Part shown: positions 48,025 through 61,088 of the stretch, in pieces
Layout: every line of letters begins with the position of its first letter
Numbering within the stretch: the first letter of the stretch is position 1
DNA from: Taudactylus pleione
Lineage: Eukaryota > Chordata > Amphibia > Anura > Myobatrachidae
Direction of reading: 5' to 3'
NCBI GenBank assembly: GCA_031769625.1
Contig: JAUIMM010002340.1
Span: 1-64,000, forward strand
DNA: 64,000 bases
Position numbers and translations under genes: made by a program
Notes under the pieces: generated by a model
What the model saw: only the letters and a program-made list of their open reading frames with translations
Told to the model about the DNA's origin: nothing
Databases searched by the model: none

Positions 48025-49680
48025 TTGTGGGTATTGGTCTTCAACACATCCAGTGAAATTTTGAGCTGTCTGTGTTTGCTACAAGAGGAGATAACACAAA
48101 GTATGCGCTTTTGTTGTTTCCATTGCTTTCAAAGCATTTTGGCCTAAAACGTGCATTTGCTGTTTTCTCTTAAACGCAACATGGGAGAAAAACCATTTCA
48201 CATCACGTTTGTTGGTCTTGGTCTTCAACACATCCAGTGAAATTTTGAGCTGCCTGTGTTTGCTACAAGAGGAGATAACACAAAGTATGCGCTTTTGTTG
48301 TTTCCATTGCTTTCAATGCATTTTGGCCTAAAACGAGCAATTGCTGTTTTCTCTTAAACGCAACATGGGAGAAAAACCATTTCACATCACATTTGTGGGT
48401 CTTGGTCTTCAACACATCCAGTGAAATTTTGAGCTGTCTGTGTTTGCTACAAGAGGAGATAACACAAAGTATGTGCTTTTGTTGGTTCCATTGCTTTCAA
48501 TGCATTTTTGCCTAAAATGAGCAATTGCTGTATTCTCTTAAACGCAACATGGGAGAAAAACCATTTCACATCACATTTGTGGGTCTTGGTCTTCAACACA
48601 TCCAGTACAATTTTGAGCTGTCTGTGTTTGCTACAAGAGGAGATAACACAAAGTATGCGCTTTTGTTGTTTTCATTGCTTTCAATGCATTTTGGCCTTAA
48701 ACGTGCATTTGCTGTTTTCTCTTAAACGCAACATGGGAGAAAAACCATTTCACATCACATTTGTTGGTCTTGGTCTTCAACACATCCAGTGAAATTTTGA
48801 GCTGTCTGTGTTTGCTACAAGAGGAGATAACACAAAGTATGCGCTTTTGTTGTTTCCATTGCTTTCAATGCATTTTGGCCTAAAACGAGCAATTGCTGTT
48901 TTCTCTTAAACGCAACATGGGAGAAAAACCATTTCACATTACATTTGTGGGTATTGGTCTTCAACACATCCAGTGAAATTTTGAGCTGTCTGTGTTTGCT
49001 ACAAGAGGAGATAACACAAAGTATGCGCTTTTGTTGTTTCCATTGCTTTCAATGCATTTTGGCCTAAAACGTGCATTTGCTGTTTTCTCTTAAACGCAAC
49101 ATGGGAGAAAAACCATTTCACATCACATTTGTGGGTCTTGGTCTTCAACACATCCAGTGAAATTTTGAGCTGTCTGTGTTTGCTACAAGAGGAGATAACA
49201 CAAAGTATGCGCTTTTGTTGTTTTCATTGCTTTCAATGCATTTTGGCCTAAAACGTGCATTTGCTGTTTTCTCTTAAACGCAACATGGGAGAAAAACCAT
49301 TTCACATCACATTTGTTGGTCTTGGTCTTCAACACATCCAGTGAAATTTTGAGCTGTCTGAGTTTGCTACAAGAGGAGATAACACAAAGTATGCGCTTTT
49401 GTTGTTTCCATTGCTTTCAAAGCATTTTGGCCTAAAACGTGCATTTGCTGTTTTCTCTTAAACGCAACATGGGAGAAAAACCATTTCTAATCACATTTGT
49501 TGGTCTTGGTCTTCAACACATCCAGTGAAATTTTGAGCTGCCTGTGTTTGCTACAAGAGTAGATAACACAAAGTATGCGCTTTTGTTGTTTCCATTGCTT
49601 TCAATGCATTTTGGCCTAAAACGAGCAATTGCTGTTTTCTCTTAAACGCAACATGGGAGAAAAACAATTTCACATCACAT
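48025..49680. repeat. 9-monomer HOR (M9), copy 3, alternative first two monomers
   Basis: The last seven monomers follow the other copies (CACATTACATTTG near 48936, TCTGAGTTTGC near 49358, AGAGTAGATAAC near 49557). The first two differ: monomer 1 is a TATGCGC/AAAGC type, and its tail reads CATCACGTTTG near 48205; monomer 2 is a GCCTG/GAGCAATT type. The same AAAGC plus CATCACGTTTG pair appears at 51337-51520, directly after copy 4. Confidence 0.88.
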
Positions 49681-51336
49681 TTGTGGGTATTGGTCTTCAA
49701 CACATCCAGTGAAATTTTGAGCTGTCTGTGTTTGCTACAAGAGGAGATAACACAACGTATGCACTTTTGTTGTTTCCATTGCTTTCAATGCATTTTGGCC
49801 TAAAACGTGCATTTGCTGTTTTCTCTTAAACGCAATATGGGAGAAAAACCATTTCACATCACATTTGTGGGTATTGGTCTTCAACACATCCAGTGAAATT
49901 TTGAGCTGTCTGTGTTTGCTACAAGAGGAGATAACACAAAGTATGCGCTTTTGTTGGTTCCATTGCTTTCAATGCATTTTGGCCTAAAACGAGCAATTGC
50001 TGTTTTCTCTTAAACGCAACATGGGAGAAAAACCATTTCACATCACATTTGTGGGTCTTGGTCTTCAACACATCCAGTGAAATTTTGAGCTGTCTGTGTT
50101 TGCTACAAGAGGAGATAACACAAAGTATGTGCTTTTGTTGGTTCCATTGCTTTCAATGCATTTTTGCCTAAAATGAGCAATTGCTGTATTCTCTTAAACG
50201 CAACATGGGAGAAAAACCATTTCACATCACATTTGTGGGTCTTGGTCTTCAACACAACCAGTACAATTTTGAGCTGTCTGTGTTTGCTACAAGAGGAGAT
50301 AACACAAAGTATGCGCTTTTGTTGTTTTCATTGCTTTCAATGCATTTTGGCCTTAAACGTGCATTTGCTGTTTTCTCTTAAACGCAACATGGGAGAAAAA
50401 CCATTTCACATCACATTTGTTGGTCTTGGTCTTCAACACATCCAGTGAAATTTTGAGCTGTCTGTGTTTGCTACAAGAGGAGATAACACAAAGTATGCGC
50501 TTTTGTTGTTTCCATTGCTTTCAATGCATTTTGGCCTAAAACGAGCAATTGCTGTTTTCTCTTAAACGCAACATGGGAGAAAAACCATTTCACATTACAT
50601 TTGTGGGTATTGGTCTTCAACACATCCAGTGAAATTTTGAGCTGTCTGTGTTTGCTACAAGAGGAGATAACACAAAGTATGCGCTTTTGTTGTTTCCATT
50701 GCTTTCAATGCATTTTGGCCTAAAACGTGCATTTGCTGTTTTCTCTTAAACGCAACATGGGAGAAAAACCATTTCACATCACATTTGTGGGTCTTGGTCT
50801 TCAACACATCCAGTGAAATTTTGAGCTGTCTGTGTTTGCTACAAGAGGAGATAACACAAAGTATGCGCTTTTGTTGTTTTCATTGCTTTCAATGCATTTT
50901 GGCCTAAAACGTGCATTTGCTGTTTTCTCTTAAACGCAACATGGGAGAAAAACCATTTCACATCACATTTGTTGGTCTTGGTCTTCAACACATCCAGTGA
51001 AATTTTGAGCTGTCTGAGTTTGCTACAAGAGGAGATAACACAAAGTATGCGCTTTTGTTGTTTCCATTGCTTTCAAAGCATTTTGGCCTAAAACGTGCAT
51101 TTGCTGTTTTCTCTTAAACGCAACATGGGAGAAAAACCATTTCTAATCACATTTGTTGGTCTTGGTCTTCAACACATCCAGTGAAATTTTGAGCTGCCTG
51201 TGTTTGCTACAAGAGTAGATAACACAAAGTATGCGCTTTTGTTGTTTCCATTGCTTTCAATGCATTTTGGCCTAAAACGAGCAATTGCTGTTTTCTCTTA
51301 AACGCAACATGGGAGAAAAACAATTTCACATCACAT
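49681..51336. repeat. 9-monomer HOR (M9), copy 4
   Basis: Near-identical to copy 2 (offset 3312 bp), including the CAACGTATGCAC first monomer and GCAATATGG tail near 49833. ACAACCAGTAC near 50254 is a private change in the GTACAA monomer. Together copies 2-3 and 4-5' form an 18-monomer (3312-bp) super-repeat, with the fifth copy abandoned after about one and a half monomers. Confidence 0.9.
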
Positions 51337-52992
51337 TTGTGGGTATTGGTCTTCAACACATCCAGTGAAATTTTGAGCTGTCTGTGTTTGCTACAAGAGG
51401 AGATAACACAAAGTATGCGCTTTTGTTGTTTCCATTGCTTTCAAAGCATTTTGGCCTAAAACGTGCATTTGCTGTTTTCTCTTAAACGCAACATGGGAGA
51501 AAAACCATTTCACATCACGTTTGTTGGTCTTGGTCTTCAACACATCCAGTGAAATTTTGAGCTGCCTGTGTTTGCTACAAGAGGAGATAACACAAAGTAT
51601 GCGCTTTTGTTGTTTCCATTGCTTTCAATGCATTTTGGCCTAAAACGTGCATTTGCTGTTTTCTCTTAAACGCAACATGGGAGAAAAACCATTTCACATC
51701 ACATTTGTTGGTCTTGGTCTTCAACACATCCAGTGAAATTTTGAGCTGCCTGTGTTTGCTACAAGAGGAGATAACACAAAGTATGCGCTTTTGTTGTTTC
51801 CATTGCTTTCAATGCATTTTGGCCTAAAACGTGCAATTGCTGTTTTCTCTTAAATGCAATATGGGAGAAAAACCATTTCACATCACATTTGTGGGTCTTG
51901 GTCTTCAACACATCCAGTGAAATTTTGAGCTGTCTGTGTTTGCTACAAGAGGAGATAACACAAAGTATGCGCTTTTGATGGTTCCATTGCTTTCAATGCA
52001 TTTTTGCCTAAAACGAGCAATTGCTGTTTTCTCTTAAACGCAACATGGGAGAAAAACCATTTCACATCACATTTGTGGGTCTTGGTCTTCAACACATCCA
52101 GTGAAATTTTGAGCTGTCTGTGTTTGCTACAAGAGGAGATAACACAAAGTATGCGCTTTTGTTGTTTTCATTGCTTTCAATGCATTTTGGCCTAAAACGT
52201 GCATTTGCTGTTTTCTCTTAAACGCAACATGGGAGAAAAACCATTTCACATCACATTTGTAGGTCTTGGTCTTCAACACATCCAGTGAAATTTTGAGCTG
52301 CCTGTGTTTGCTACAAGAGGAGATAACACAAAGTATGCACTTTTGTTGTTTCCATTGCTTTCAATGCATTTTGGCTTAAAATGAGCAATTGCTGTTTTCT
52401 CTTAAACGCAACATGGGAGAAAAACCATTTCACATCACATTTGTGGGTATTGGTCTTCAACACATCCAGTGAAATTTTGAGCTGCCTGTGTTTGCTACAA
52501 GAGAAGATAACACAATGTATGCGCTTTTGTTGTTTCCATTGCTTTCAATGCATTTTGGCCTAAAACGTGCATTTGCTGTTTTCTCTTAAACGCAACATGG
52601 GAGAAAAACCATTTCACATCACATTTGTTGGTATTGGTCTTCAACACATCTAGTGAAATTTTGAGCTGTCTGTGTTTGCTACAAGAGGAGATAACGCAAA
52701 GTATGCACTTTTGTTGTTTCCATTGCTTTCAATGCATTTTGGCCTAAAATGAGCAATTGCTGTTTTCTCTTAAATGCAACATGGGAGAAAAACCATTTCA
52801 CATCACATTTGTGGGTCTTGGTCTTCAACACATCCAGTGAAATTTTGAGCTGCCTGTGTTTGCTACAAGAGTAGATAACACAAAGTATGCGCTTTTGTTG
52901 TTTCCATTGCTTTCAATGCATTTTGGCCTAAAACGAGCAATTGCTGTTTTCTCTTAAACGCAACATGGGAGAAAAACAATTTCACATCACAT
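51337..52992. repeat. Mosaic of nine monomers after the 9-monomer HOR
   Basis: The first monomer and the start of the second copy M9 copy 3 (AAAGC, CATCACGTTTG near 51515), then near 51650 GTGCATTT replaces the expected GAGCAATT and the M9 order is lost. Following monomers include TTTTGATGGTTCC near 51974, GGCTTAAAATGAGC near 52373, CACAATGTATGCGC near 52512, AACACATCTAGTG near 52643 and GATAACGCAAAG near 52690. These are the founding markers of the 53-61-kb region. AGAGTAGATAAC near 52869 and AAAACAATTTC near 52974 are M9 markers reappearing once. Confidence 0.8.
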
Positions 52993-55384
52993 TTGTGGGT
53001 CTTGGTCTTCAACACATCCAGTGAAATTTTGAGCTGTCTGTGTTTGCTACAAGAGGAGATAACACAAAGTATGCACTTTTGTTGTTTCCATTGCTTTCAA
53101 TGCATTTTGGCTTAAAATGAGCAATTGCTGTTTTCTCTTAAACGCAACATGGGAGAAAAACCATTTCACATCACATTTGTGGGTATTGGTCTTCAACACA
53201 TCCAGTGAAATTTTGAGCTGCCTGTGTTTGCTACAAGAGAAGATAACACAATGTATGCGCTTTTGTTGTTTCCATTGCTTTCAATGCATTTTGGCCTAAA
53301 ACGTGCATTTGCTGTTTTCTCTTAAACGCAACATGGGAGAAAAACCATTTCACATCACATTTGTTGGTATTGGTCTTCAACACATCTAGTGAAATTTTGA
53401 GCTGTCTGTGTTTGCTACAAGAGGAGATAACGCAAAGTATGCACTTTTGTTGTTTCCATTGCTTTCAATGCATTTTGGCCTAAAATGAGCAATTGCTGTT
53501 TTCTCTTAAATGCAACATGGGAGAAAAACCATTTCACATCACATTTGTGGGTCTTGGTCTTCAACACATCCAGTGAAATTTTGAGCTGTCTGTGTTTGCT
53601 ACAAGAGGAGATAACACAAAGTATGCGCTTTTGTTGGTTCCATTGCTTTCAATGCATTTTTGCCTAAAACGAGCAATTGCTGTATTCTCTTAAACGCAAC
53701 ATGGGAGAAAAACCATTTCACATCACATTTGTGGGTCTTGGTCTTCAACACATCCAGTACAATTTTGAGCTGTCTGTGTTTGCTACAAGAGGAGATAACA
53801 CAAAGTATGCGCTTTTGTTGTTTTCATTGCTTTCAATGCATTTTGGCCTTAAACGTGCATTTGCTGTTTTCTCTTAAACGCAACATGGGAGAAAAACCAT
53901 TTCACATCACATTTGTTGGTCTTGGTCTTCAACACATCCAGTGAAATTTTGAGCTGCCTGTGTTTGCTACAAGAGGAGATAACACAAAGTATGCGCTTTT
54001 GTTGTTTCCATTGCTTTCAATGCATTTTGGCCTAAAAGGTGCATTTGCTGTTTTCTCTTAAACGCAATATGGGAGAAAAACCATTTCACATCACATTTGT
54101 GGGTCTTGGTCTTCAACACATCCAGTGAAATTTTGAGCTGTCTGTGTTTGCTACAAGAGGAGATAACACAAAGTATGCGCTTTTGTTGGTTCTATTGCTT
54201 TCAATGCATTTTTGCCTAAAACGAGCAATTGCTGTTTTCTCTTAAACGCAACATGGGAGAAAAACCATTTCACATCACATTTGTGGGTCTTGGTCTTCAA
54301 CACATCCAGTGAAATTTTGAGCTGTCTGTGTTTGCTACAAGAGGAGATAACACAAAGTATGCGCTTTTGTTGTTTTCATTGCTTTCAATGCATTTTGGCC
54401 TAAAACGTGCATTTGCTGTTTTCTCTTAAACGCAACATGGGAGAAAAAACATTTCACATCACATTTGTAGGTCTTGGTCTTCAACACATCCAGTGAAATT
54501 TTGAGCTGTCTGTGTTTGCTACAAGAGGAGATAACACAAAGTATGCACTTTTGTTGTTTCCATTGCTTTCAATGCATTTTGGCCTAAAATGAGCAATTGC
54601 TGTTTTCTCTTAAACGCAACATGGGAGAAAAACCATTTCACATCACATTTGTGGGTATTGGTCTTCAACACATCCAGTGAAATTTTGAGCTGCCTGTGTT
54701 TGCTACAAGAGAAGATAACACAATGTATGCGCTTTTGTTGTTTCCATTGCTTTCAATGCATTTTGGCCTAAAACGTGCATTTGCTGTTTTCTCTTAAACG
54801 CAACATGGGAGAAAAACCATTTCACCTCACATTTGTTGGTATTGGTCTTCAACACATCCAGTGAAATTTTGAGCTGTCTGTGTTTGCTACAAGAGGAGAT
54901 AACACAAAGTATGCACTTTTGTTGTTTCCATTGCTTTCAATGCATTTTGGCCTAAAATGAGCAATTGCTGTTTTCTCTTAAACGCAACATGGGAGAAAAA
55001 CCATTTCACATCACATTTGTGGGTATTGGTCTTCAACACATCCAGTGAAATTTTGAGCTGTCTGTGTTTGCTACAAGAGGAGATAACACAAAGTATGCGC
55101 TTTTGTTGGTTCCATTGCTTTCAATGCATTTTGGCCTAAAATGAGCAATTGCTGTTTTCTCTTAAACGCAACATGGGAGAAAAACCATTTCACATCACAT
55201 TTGTGGGTCTTGGTCTTCAACACATCCAGTGAAATTTTGAGCTGTCTGTGTTTGCTACAAGAGGAGATAACACAAAGTATGCGCTTTTGTTGTTTTCATT
55301 GCTTTCAATGCATTTTGGCCTAAAACGTGCATTTGCTGTTTTCTCTTAAACGCAACATGGGAGAAAAACCATTTCACATCACAT
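52993..55384. repeat. 13-monomer segment, first copy of a 22-monomer-spaced repeat
   Basis: From about 53010 to 55870 this sequence recurs 4048 bp (22 monomers) later, at about 57058-59918. Shared rare markers include AACACATCTAGTG near 53379, GTACAATTTT near 53757, AAAAGGTGC near 54035, GGTTCTATTGC near 54188, GAAAAAACATTTC near 54443 and CACCTCACATTTG near 54823. AAAAGGTGC is a C-to-G change in the central CpG of the monomer. Confidence 0.85.
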
Positions 55385-56672
55385 TTGTAGGTCTTGGTCT
55401 TCAACACATCCAGTGAAATTTTGAGCTGTTTGTGTTTGCTACAAGAGGAGATAACACAAAGTATGCACTTTTGTTGTTTCCATTGCTTTCAATGCATTTT
55501 GGCCTAAAATGAGCAGTTGATGTTTTCTCTTAAACGCAACATGGGAGAAAAACCATTTCACATCACATTTGTGGGTATTGGTCTTCAACACATCCAGTGA
55601 AATTTTGAGCTGCCTGTGTTTGCTACAAGAGAAGATAACACAATGTATGCGCTTTTGTTGTTTCCATTGCTTTCAATGCATTTTGGCCTAAAACGTGCAT
55701 TTGCTGTTTTCTCTTAAACGCAACATGGGAGAAAAACCATTTCACATCACATTTGTTGGTATTGGTCTTCAACACATCCAGTGAAATTTTGAGCTGTCTG
55801 TGTTTGCTACAAGAGGAGATAACACAAAGTATGCACTTTTGTTGTTTCCATTGCTTTCAATGCATTTTGGCTTAAAATGAGCAATTGCTGTTTTCTCTTA
55901 AACGCAACATGGGAGAAAAACCATTTCACATCACATTTGTGGGTATTGGTCTTCAACACATCCAGTGAAATTTTGAGCTGCCTGTGTTTGCTACAAGAGA
56001 AGATAACACAATGTATGCGCTTTTGTTGTTTCCATTGCTTTCAATGCATTTTGGCCTAAAACGTGCATTTGCTGTTTTCTCTTAAACGCAACATGGGAGA
56101 AAAACCATTTCACATCACATTTGTTGGTATTGGTCTTCAACACATCTAGTGAAATTTTGAGCTGTCTGTGTTTGCTACAAGAGGAGATAACGCAAAGTAT
56201 GCACTTTTGTTGTTTCCATTGCTTTCAATGCATTTTGGCCTAAAATGAGCAATTGCTGTTTTCTCTTAAATGCAACATGGGAGAAAAACCATTTCACATG
56301 ACATTTGTGGGTCTTGGTCTTCAACACATCCAGTGAAATTTTGAGCTGTCTGTGTTTGCTACAAGAGGAGATAACACAAAGTATGCGCTTTTGTTGGTTC
56401 CATTGCTTTCAATGCATTTTTGCCTAAAACGAGCAATTGCTGTATTCTCTTAAACGCAACATGGGAGAAAAACCATTTCACATCACATTTGTGGGTCTTG
56501 GTCTTCAACACATCCAGTACAATTTTGAGCTGTCTGTGTTTGCTACAAGAGGAGATAACACAAAGTATGCGCTTTTGTTGTTTTCATTGCTTTCAATGCA
56601 TTTTGGCCTTAAACGTGCATTTGCTGTTTTCTCTTAAACGCAACATGGGAGAAAAACCATTTCACATCACAT
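55385..56672. repeat. 7-monomer unit, copy 1
   Basis: This 1288-bp unit starts with a TTGTAGG monomer carrying GTTTGTGTTTGC and GAGCAGTTGATG near 55512. It continues with two AGAGAAG/CACAATG monomers separated by a GGCTTAAAATGAGC monomer, then an AACACATCTAGTG/GATAACGCAAAG monomer, a GGTTCC/TTTTTGCC/CTGTATTC monomer and a GTACAA monomer. CACATGACATTTG near 56297 is a private change. Confidence 0.86.
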
Positions 56673-57960
56673 TTGTAGGTCTTGGTCTTCAACACATCCA
56701 GTGAAATTTTGAGCTGTTTGTGTTTGCTACAAGAGGAGATAACACAAAGTATGCACTTTTGTTGTTTCCATTGCTTTCAATGCATTTTGGCCTAAAATGA
56801 GCAGTTGATGTTTTCTCTTAAACGCAACATGGGAGAAAAACCATTTCACATCACATTTGTGGGTATTGGTCTTCAACACATCCAGTGAAATTTTGAGCTG
56901 CCTGTGTTTGCTACAAGAGAAGATAACACAATGTATGCGCTTTTGTTGTTTCCATTGCTTTCAATGCATTTTGGCCTAAAACGTGCATTTGCTGTTTTCT
57001 CTTAAACGCAACATGGGAGAAAAACCATTTCACATCACATTTGTTGGTATTGGTCTTCAACACATCCAGTGAAATTTTGAGCTGTCTGTGTTTGCTACAA
57101 GAGGAGATAACACAAAGTATGCACTTTTGTTGTTTCCATTGCTTTCAATGCATTTTGGCTTAAAATGAGCAATTGCTGTTTTCTCTTAAACGCAACATGG
57201 GAGAAAAACCATTTCACATCACATTTGTGGGTATTGGTCTTCAACACATCCAGTGAAATTTTGAGCTGCCTGTGTTTGCTACAAGAGAAGATAACACAAT
57301 GTATGCGCTTTTGTTGTTTCCATTGCTTTCAATGCATTTTGGCCTAAAACGTGCATTTGCTGTTTTCTCTTAAACGCAACATGGGAGAAAAACCATTTCA
57401 CATCACATTTGTTGGTATTGGTCTTCAACACATCTAGTGAAATTTTGAGCTGTCTGTGTTTGCTACAAGAGGAGATAACGCAAAGTATGCACTTTTGTTG
57501 TTTCCATTGCTTTCAATGCATTTTGGCCTAAAATGAGCAATTGCTGTTTTCTCTTAAATGCAACATGGGAGAAAAACCATTTCACATCACATTTGTGGGT
57601 CTTGGTCTTCAACACATCCAGTGAAATTTTGAGCTGTCTGTGTTTGCTACAAGAGGAGATAACACAAAGTATGCGCTTTTGTTGGTTCCATTGCTTTCAA
57701 TGCATTTTTGCCTAAAACGAGCAATTGCTGTATTCTCTTAAACGCAACATGGGAGAAAAACCATTTCACATCACATTTGTGGGTCTTGGTCTTCAACACA
57801 TCCAGTACAATTTTGAGCTGTCTGTGTTTGCTACAAGAGGAGATAACACAAAGTATGCGCTTTTGTTGTTTTCATTGCTTTCAATGCATTTTGGCCTTAA
57901 ACGTGCATTTGCTGTTTTCTCTTAAACGCAACATGGGAGAAAAACCATTTCACATCACAT
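56673..57960. repeat. 7-monomer unit, copy 2
   Basis: Tandem copy of the previous unit at +1288 bp: GAGCAGTTGATG near 56800, AACACATCTAGTG near 57427 and GTACAATTTT near 57805. It lacks the private CACATGACATTTG of copy 1. From about 57058 it also matches 53010 onward at +4048 bp, so the 7-monomer and 22-monomer repeats overlap here. Confidence 0.86.
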
Positions 57961-60900
57961 TTGTTGGTCTTGGTCTTCAACACATCCAGTGAAATTTTGA
58001 GCTGCCTGTGTTTGCTACAAGAGGAGATAACACAAAGTATGCGCTTTTGTTGTTTCCATTGCTTTCAATGCATTTTGGCCTAAAAGGTGCATTTGCTGTT
58101 TTCTCTTAAACGCAATATGGGAGAAAAACCATTTCACATCACATTTGTGGGTCTTGGTCTTCAACACATCCAGTGAAATTTTGAGCTGTCTGTGTTTGCT
58201 ACAAGAGGAGATAACACAAAGTATGCGCTTTTGTTGGTTCTATTGCTTTCAATGCATTTTTGCCTAAAACGAGCAATTGCTGTTTTCTCTTAAACGCAAC
58301 ATGGGAGAAAAACCATTTCACATCACATTTGTGGGTCTTGGTCTTCAACACATCCAGTGAAATTTTGAGCTGTCTGTGTTTGCTACAAGAGGAGATAACA
58401 CAAAGTATGCGCTTTTGTTGTTTTCATTGCTTTCAATGCATTTTGGCCTAAAACGTGCATTTGCTGTTTTCTCTTAAACGCAACATGGGAGAAAAAACAT
58501 TTCACATCACATTTGTAGGTCTTGGTCTTCAACACATCCAGTGAAATTTTGAGCTGTCTGTGTTTGCTACAAGAGGAGATAACACAAAGTATGCACTTTT
58601 GTTGTTTCCATTGCTTTCAATGCATTTTGGCCTAAAATGAGCAATTGCTGTTTTCTCTTAAACGCAACATGGGAGAAAAACCATTTCACATCACATTTGT
58701 GGGTATTGGTCTTCAACACATCCAGTGAAATTTTGAGCTGCCTGTGTTTGCTACAAGAGAAGATAACACAATGTATGCGCTTTTGTTGTTTCCATTGCTT
58801 TCAATGCATTTTGGCCTAAAACGTGCATTTGCTGTTTTCTCTTAAACGCAACATGGGAGAAAAACCATTTCACCTCACATTTGTTGGTATTGGTCTTCAA
58901 CACATCCAGTGAAATTTTGAGCTGTCTGTGTTTGCTACAAGAGGAGATAACACAAAGTATGCACTTTTGTTGTTTCCATTGCTTTCAATGCATTTTGGCC
59001 TAAAATGAGCAATTGCTGTTTTCTCTTAAACGCAACATGGGAGAAAAACCATTTCACATCACATTTGTGGGTATTGGTCTTCAACACATCCAGTGAAATT
59101 TTGAGCTGTCTGTGTTTGCTACAAGAGGAGATAACACAAAGTATGCGCTTTTGTTGGTTCCATTGCTTTCAATGCATTTTGGCCTAAAATGAGCAATTGC
59201 TGTTTTCTCTTAAACGCAACATGGGAGAAAAACCATTTCACATCACATTTGTGGGTCTTGGTCTTCAACACATCCAGTGAAATTTTGAGCTGTCTGTGTT
59301 TGCTACAAGAGGAGATAACACAAAGTATGCGCTTTTGTTGTTTTCATTGCTTTCAATGCATTTTGGCCTAAAACGTGCATTTGCTGTTTTCTCTTAAACG
59401 CAACATGGGAGAAAAACCATTTCACATCACATTTGTAGGTCTTGGTCTTCAACACATCCAGTGAAATTTTGAGCTGTTTGTGTTTGCTACAAGAGGAGAT
59501 AACACAAAGTATGCACTTTTGTTGTTTCCATTGCTTTCAATGCATTTTGGCCTAAAATGAGCAGTTGATGTTTTCTCTTAAACGCAACATGGGAGAAAAA
59601 CCATTTCACATCACATTTGTGGGTATTGGTCTTCAACACATCCAGTGAAATTTTGAGCTGCCTGTGTTTGCTACAAGAGAAGATAACACAATGTATGCGC
59701 TTTTGTTGTTTCCATTGCTTTCAATGCATTTTGGCCTAAAACGTGCATTTGCTGTTTTCTCTTAAACGCAACATGGGAGAAAAACCATTTCACATCACAT
59801 TTGTTGGTATTGGTCTTCAACACATCCAGTGAAATTTTGAGCTGTCTGTGTTTGCTACAAGAGGAGATAACACAAAGTATGCACTTTTGTTGTTTCCATT
59901 GCTTTCAATGCATTTTGGCCTAAAATGAGCAATTGCTGTTTTCTCTTAAACGCAACATGGGAGAAAAACCATTTCACATCACATTTGTGGGTATTGGTCT
60001 TCAACACATCCAGTGAAATTTTGAGCTGTCTGTGTTTGCTACAAGAGGAGATAACACAAAGTATGCGCTTTTGTTGGTTCCATTGCTTTCAATGCATTTT
60101 TGCCTAAAACGAGCAATTGCTGTTTTCTCTTAAACGCAACATGGGAGAAAAACCATTTCACATCACATTTGTGGGTCTTGGTCTTCAACACATCCAGTGA
60201 AATTTTGAGCTGTCTGTGCTTGCTACAAGAGGAGATAACACAAAGTATGCGCTTTTGTTGGTTCCATTGCTTTCAATGCATTTTTGCCTAAAATGAGCAA
60301 TTGCTGTATTCTCTTAAACGCAACATGGGAGAAAAACCATTTCACATCACATTTGTTGGTCTTGGTCTTCAACACATCCAGTACAATTTTGAGCTGTCTG
60401 TGTTTGCTACAAGAGGAGATAACACAAAGTATGCGCTTTTGTTGTTTTCATTGCTTTCAATGCATTTTGGCCTTAAACGTGCATTTGCTGTTTTCTCTTA
60501 AACGCAACATGGGAGAAAAACCATTTCACATCACATTTGTTGGTCTTGGTCTTCAACACATCCAGTGAAATTTTGAGCTGCCTGTGTTTGCTACAAGAGG
60601 AGATAACACAAAGTATGCGCTTTTGTTGTTTCCATTGCTTTCAATGCATTTTGGCCTAAAACGTGCAATTGCTGTTTTCTCTTAAACGCAATATGGGAGA
60701 AAAACCATTTCACATCACATTTGTGGGTCTTGGTCTTCAACACATCCAGTGAAATTTTGAGCTGTCTGTGTTTGCTACAAGAGGAGATAACACAAAGTAT
60801 GCGCTTTTGTTGGTTCCATTGCTTTCAATGCATTTTTGCCTAAAACGAGCAATTGCTGTTTTCTCTTAAACGCAACATGGGAGAAAAACCATTTCACATC

Positions 60901-61088
60901 ACATTTGTGAGTCTTGGTCTTCAACACATCCAGTGAAATTTTGAGCTGTCTGTGTTTGCTACAAGAGGAGATAACACAAAGAATGCGCTTTTGTTGTTTT
61001 CATTGCTTTCAATGCATTTTGGCCTAAAACTTGCATTTGCTGTTTTCTCTTAAACGCAACATGGGAGAAAAACCATTTCACATCACAT
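57961..61088. repeat. 17-monomer segment, second copy of the 22-monomer-spaced repeat and extension
   Basis: Up to about 59918 it repeats 53913-55870 (AAAAGGTGC near 58083, GGTTCTATTGC near 58236, GAAAAAACATTTC near 58491, CACCTCACATTTG near 58871, GAGCAGTTGATG near 59560). Beyond that, GGCCTAAAATGAGC at about 59928 replaces GGCTTAAAATGAGC and the order changes. Private changes include TCTGTGCTTGC near 60215, TTGTGAGTCTTGG near 60905, AAAGAATGCGC near 60977 and AAAACTTGC near 61026. Confidence 0.83.
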
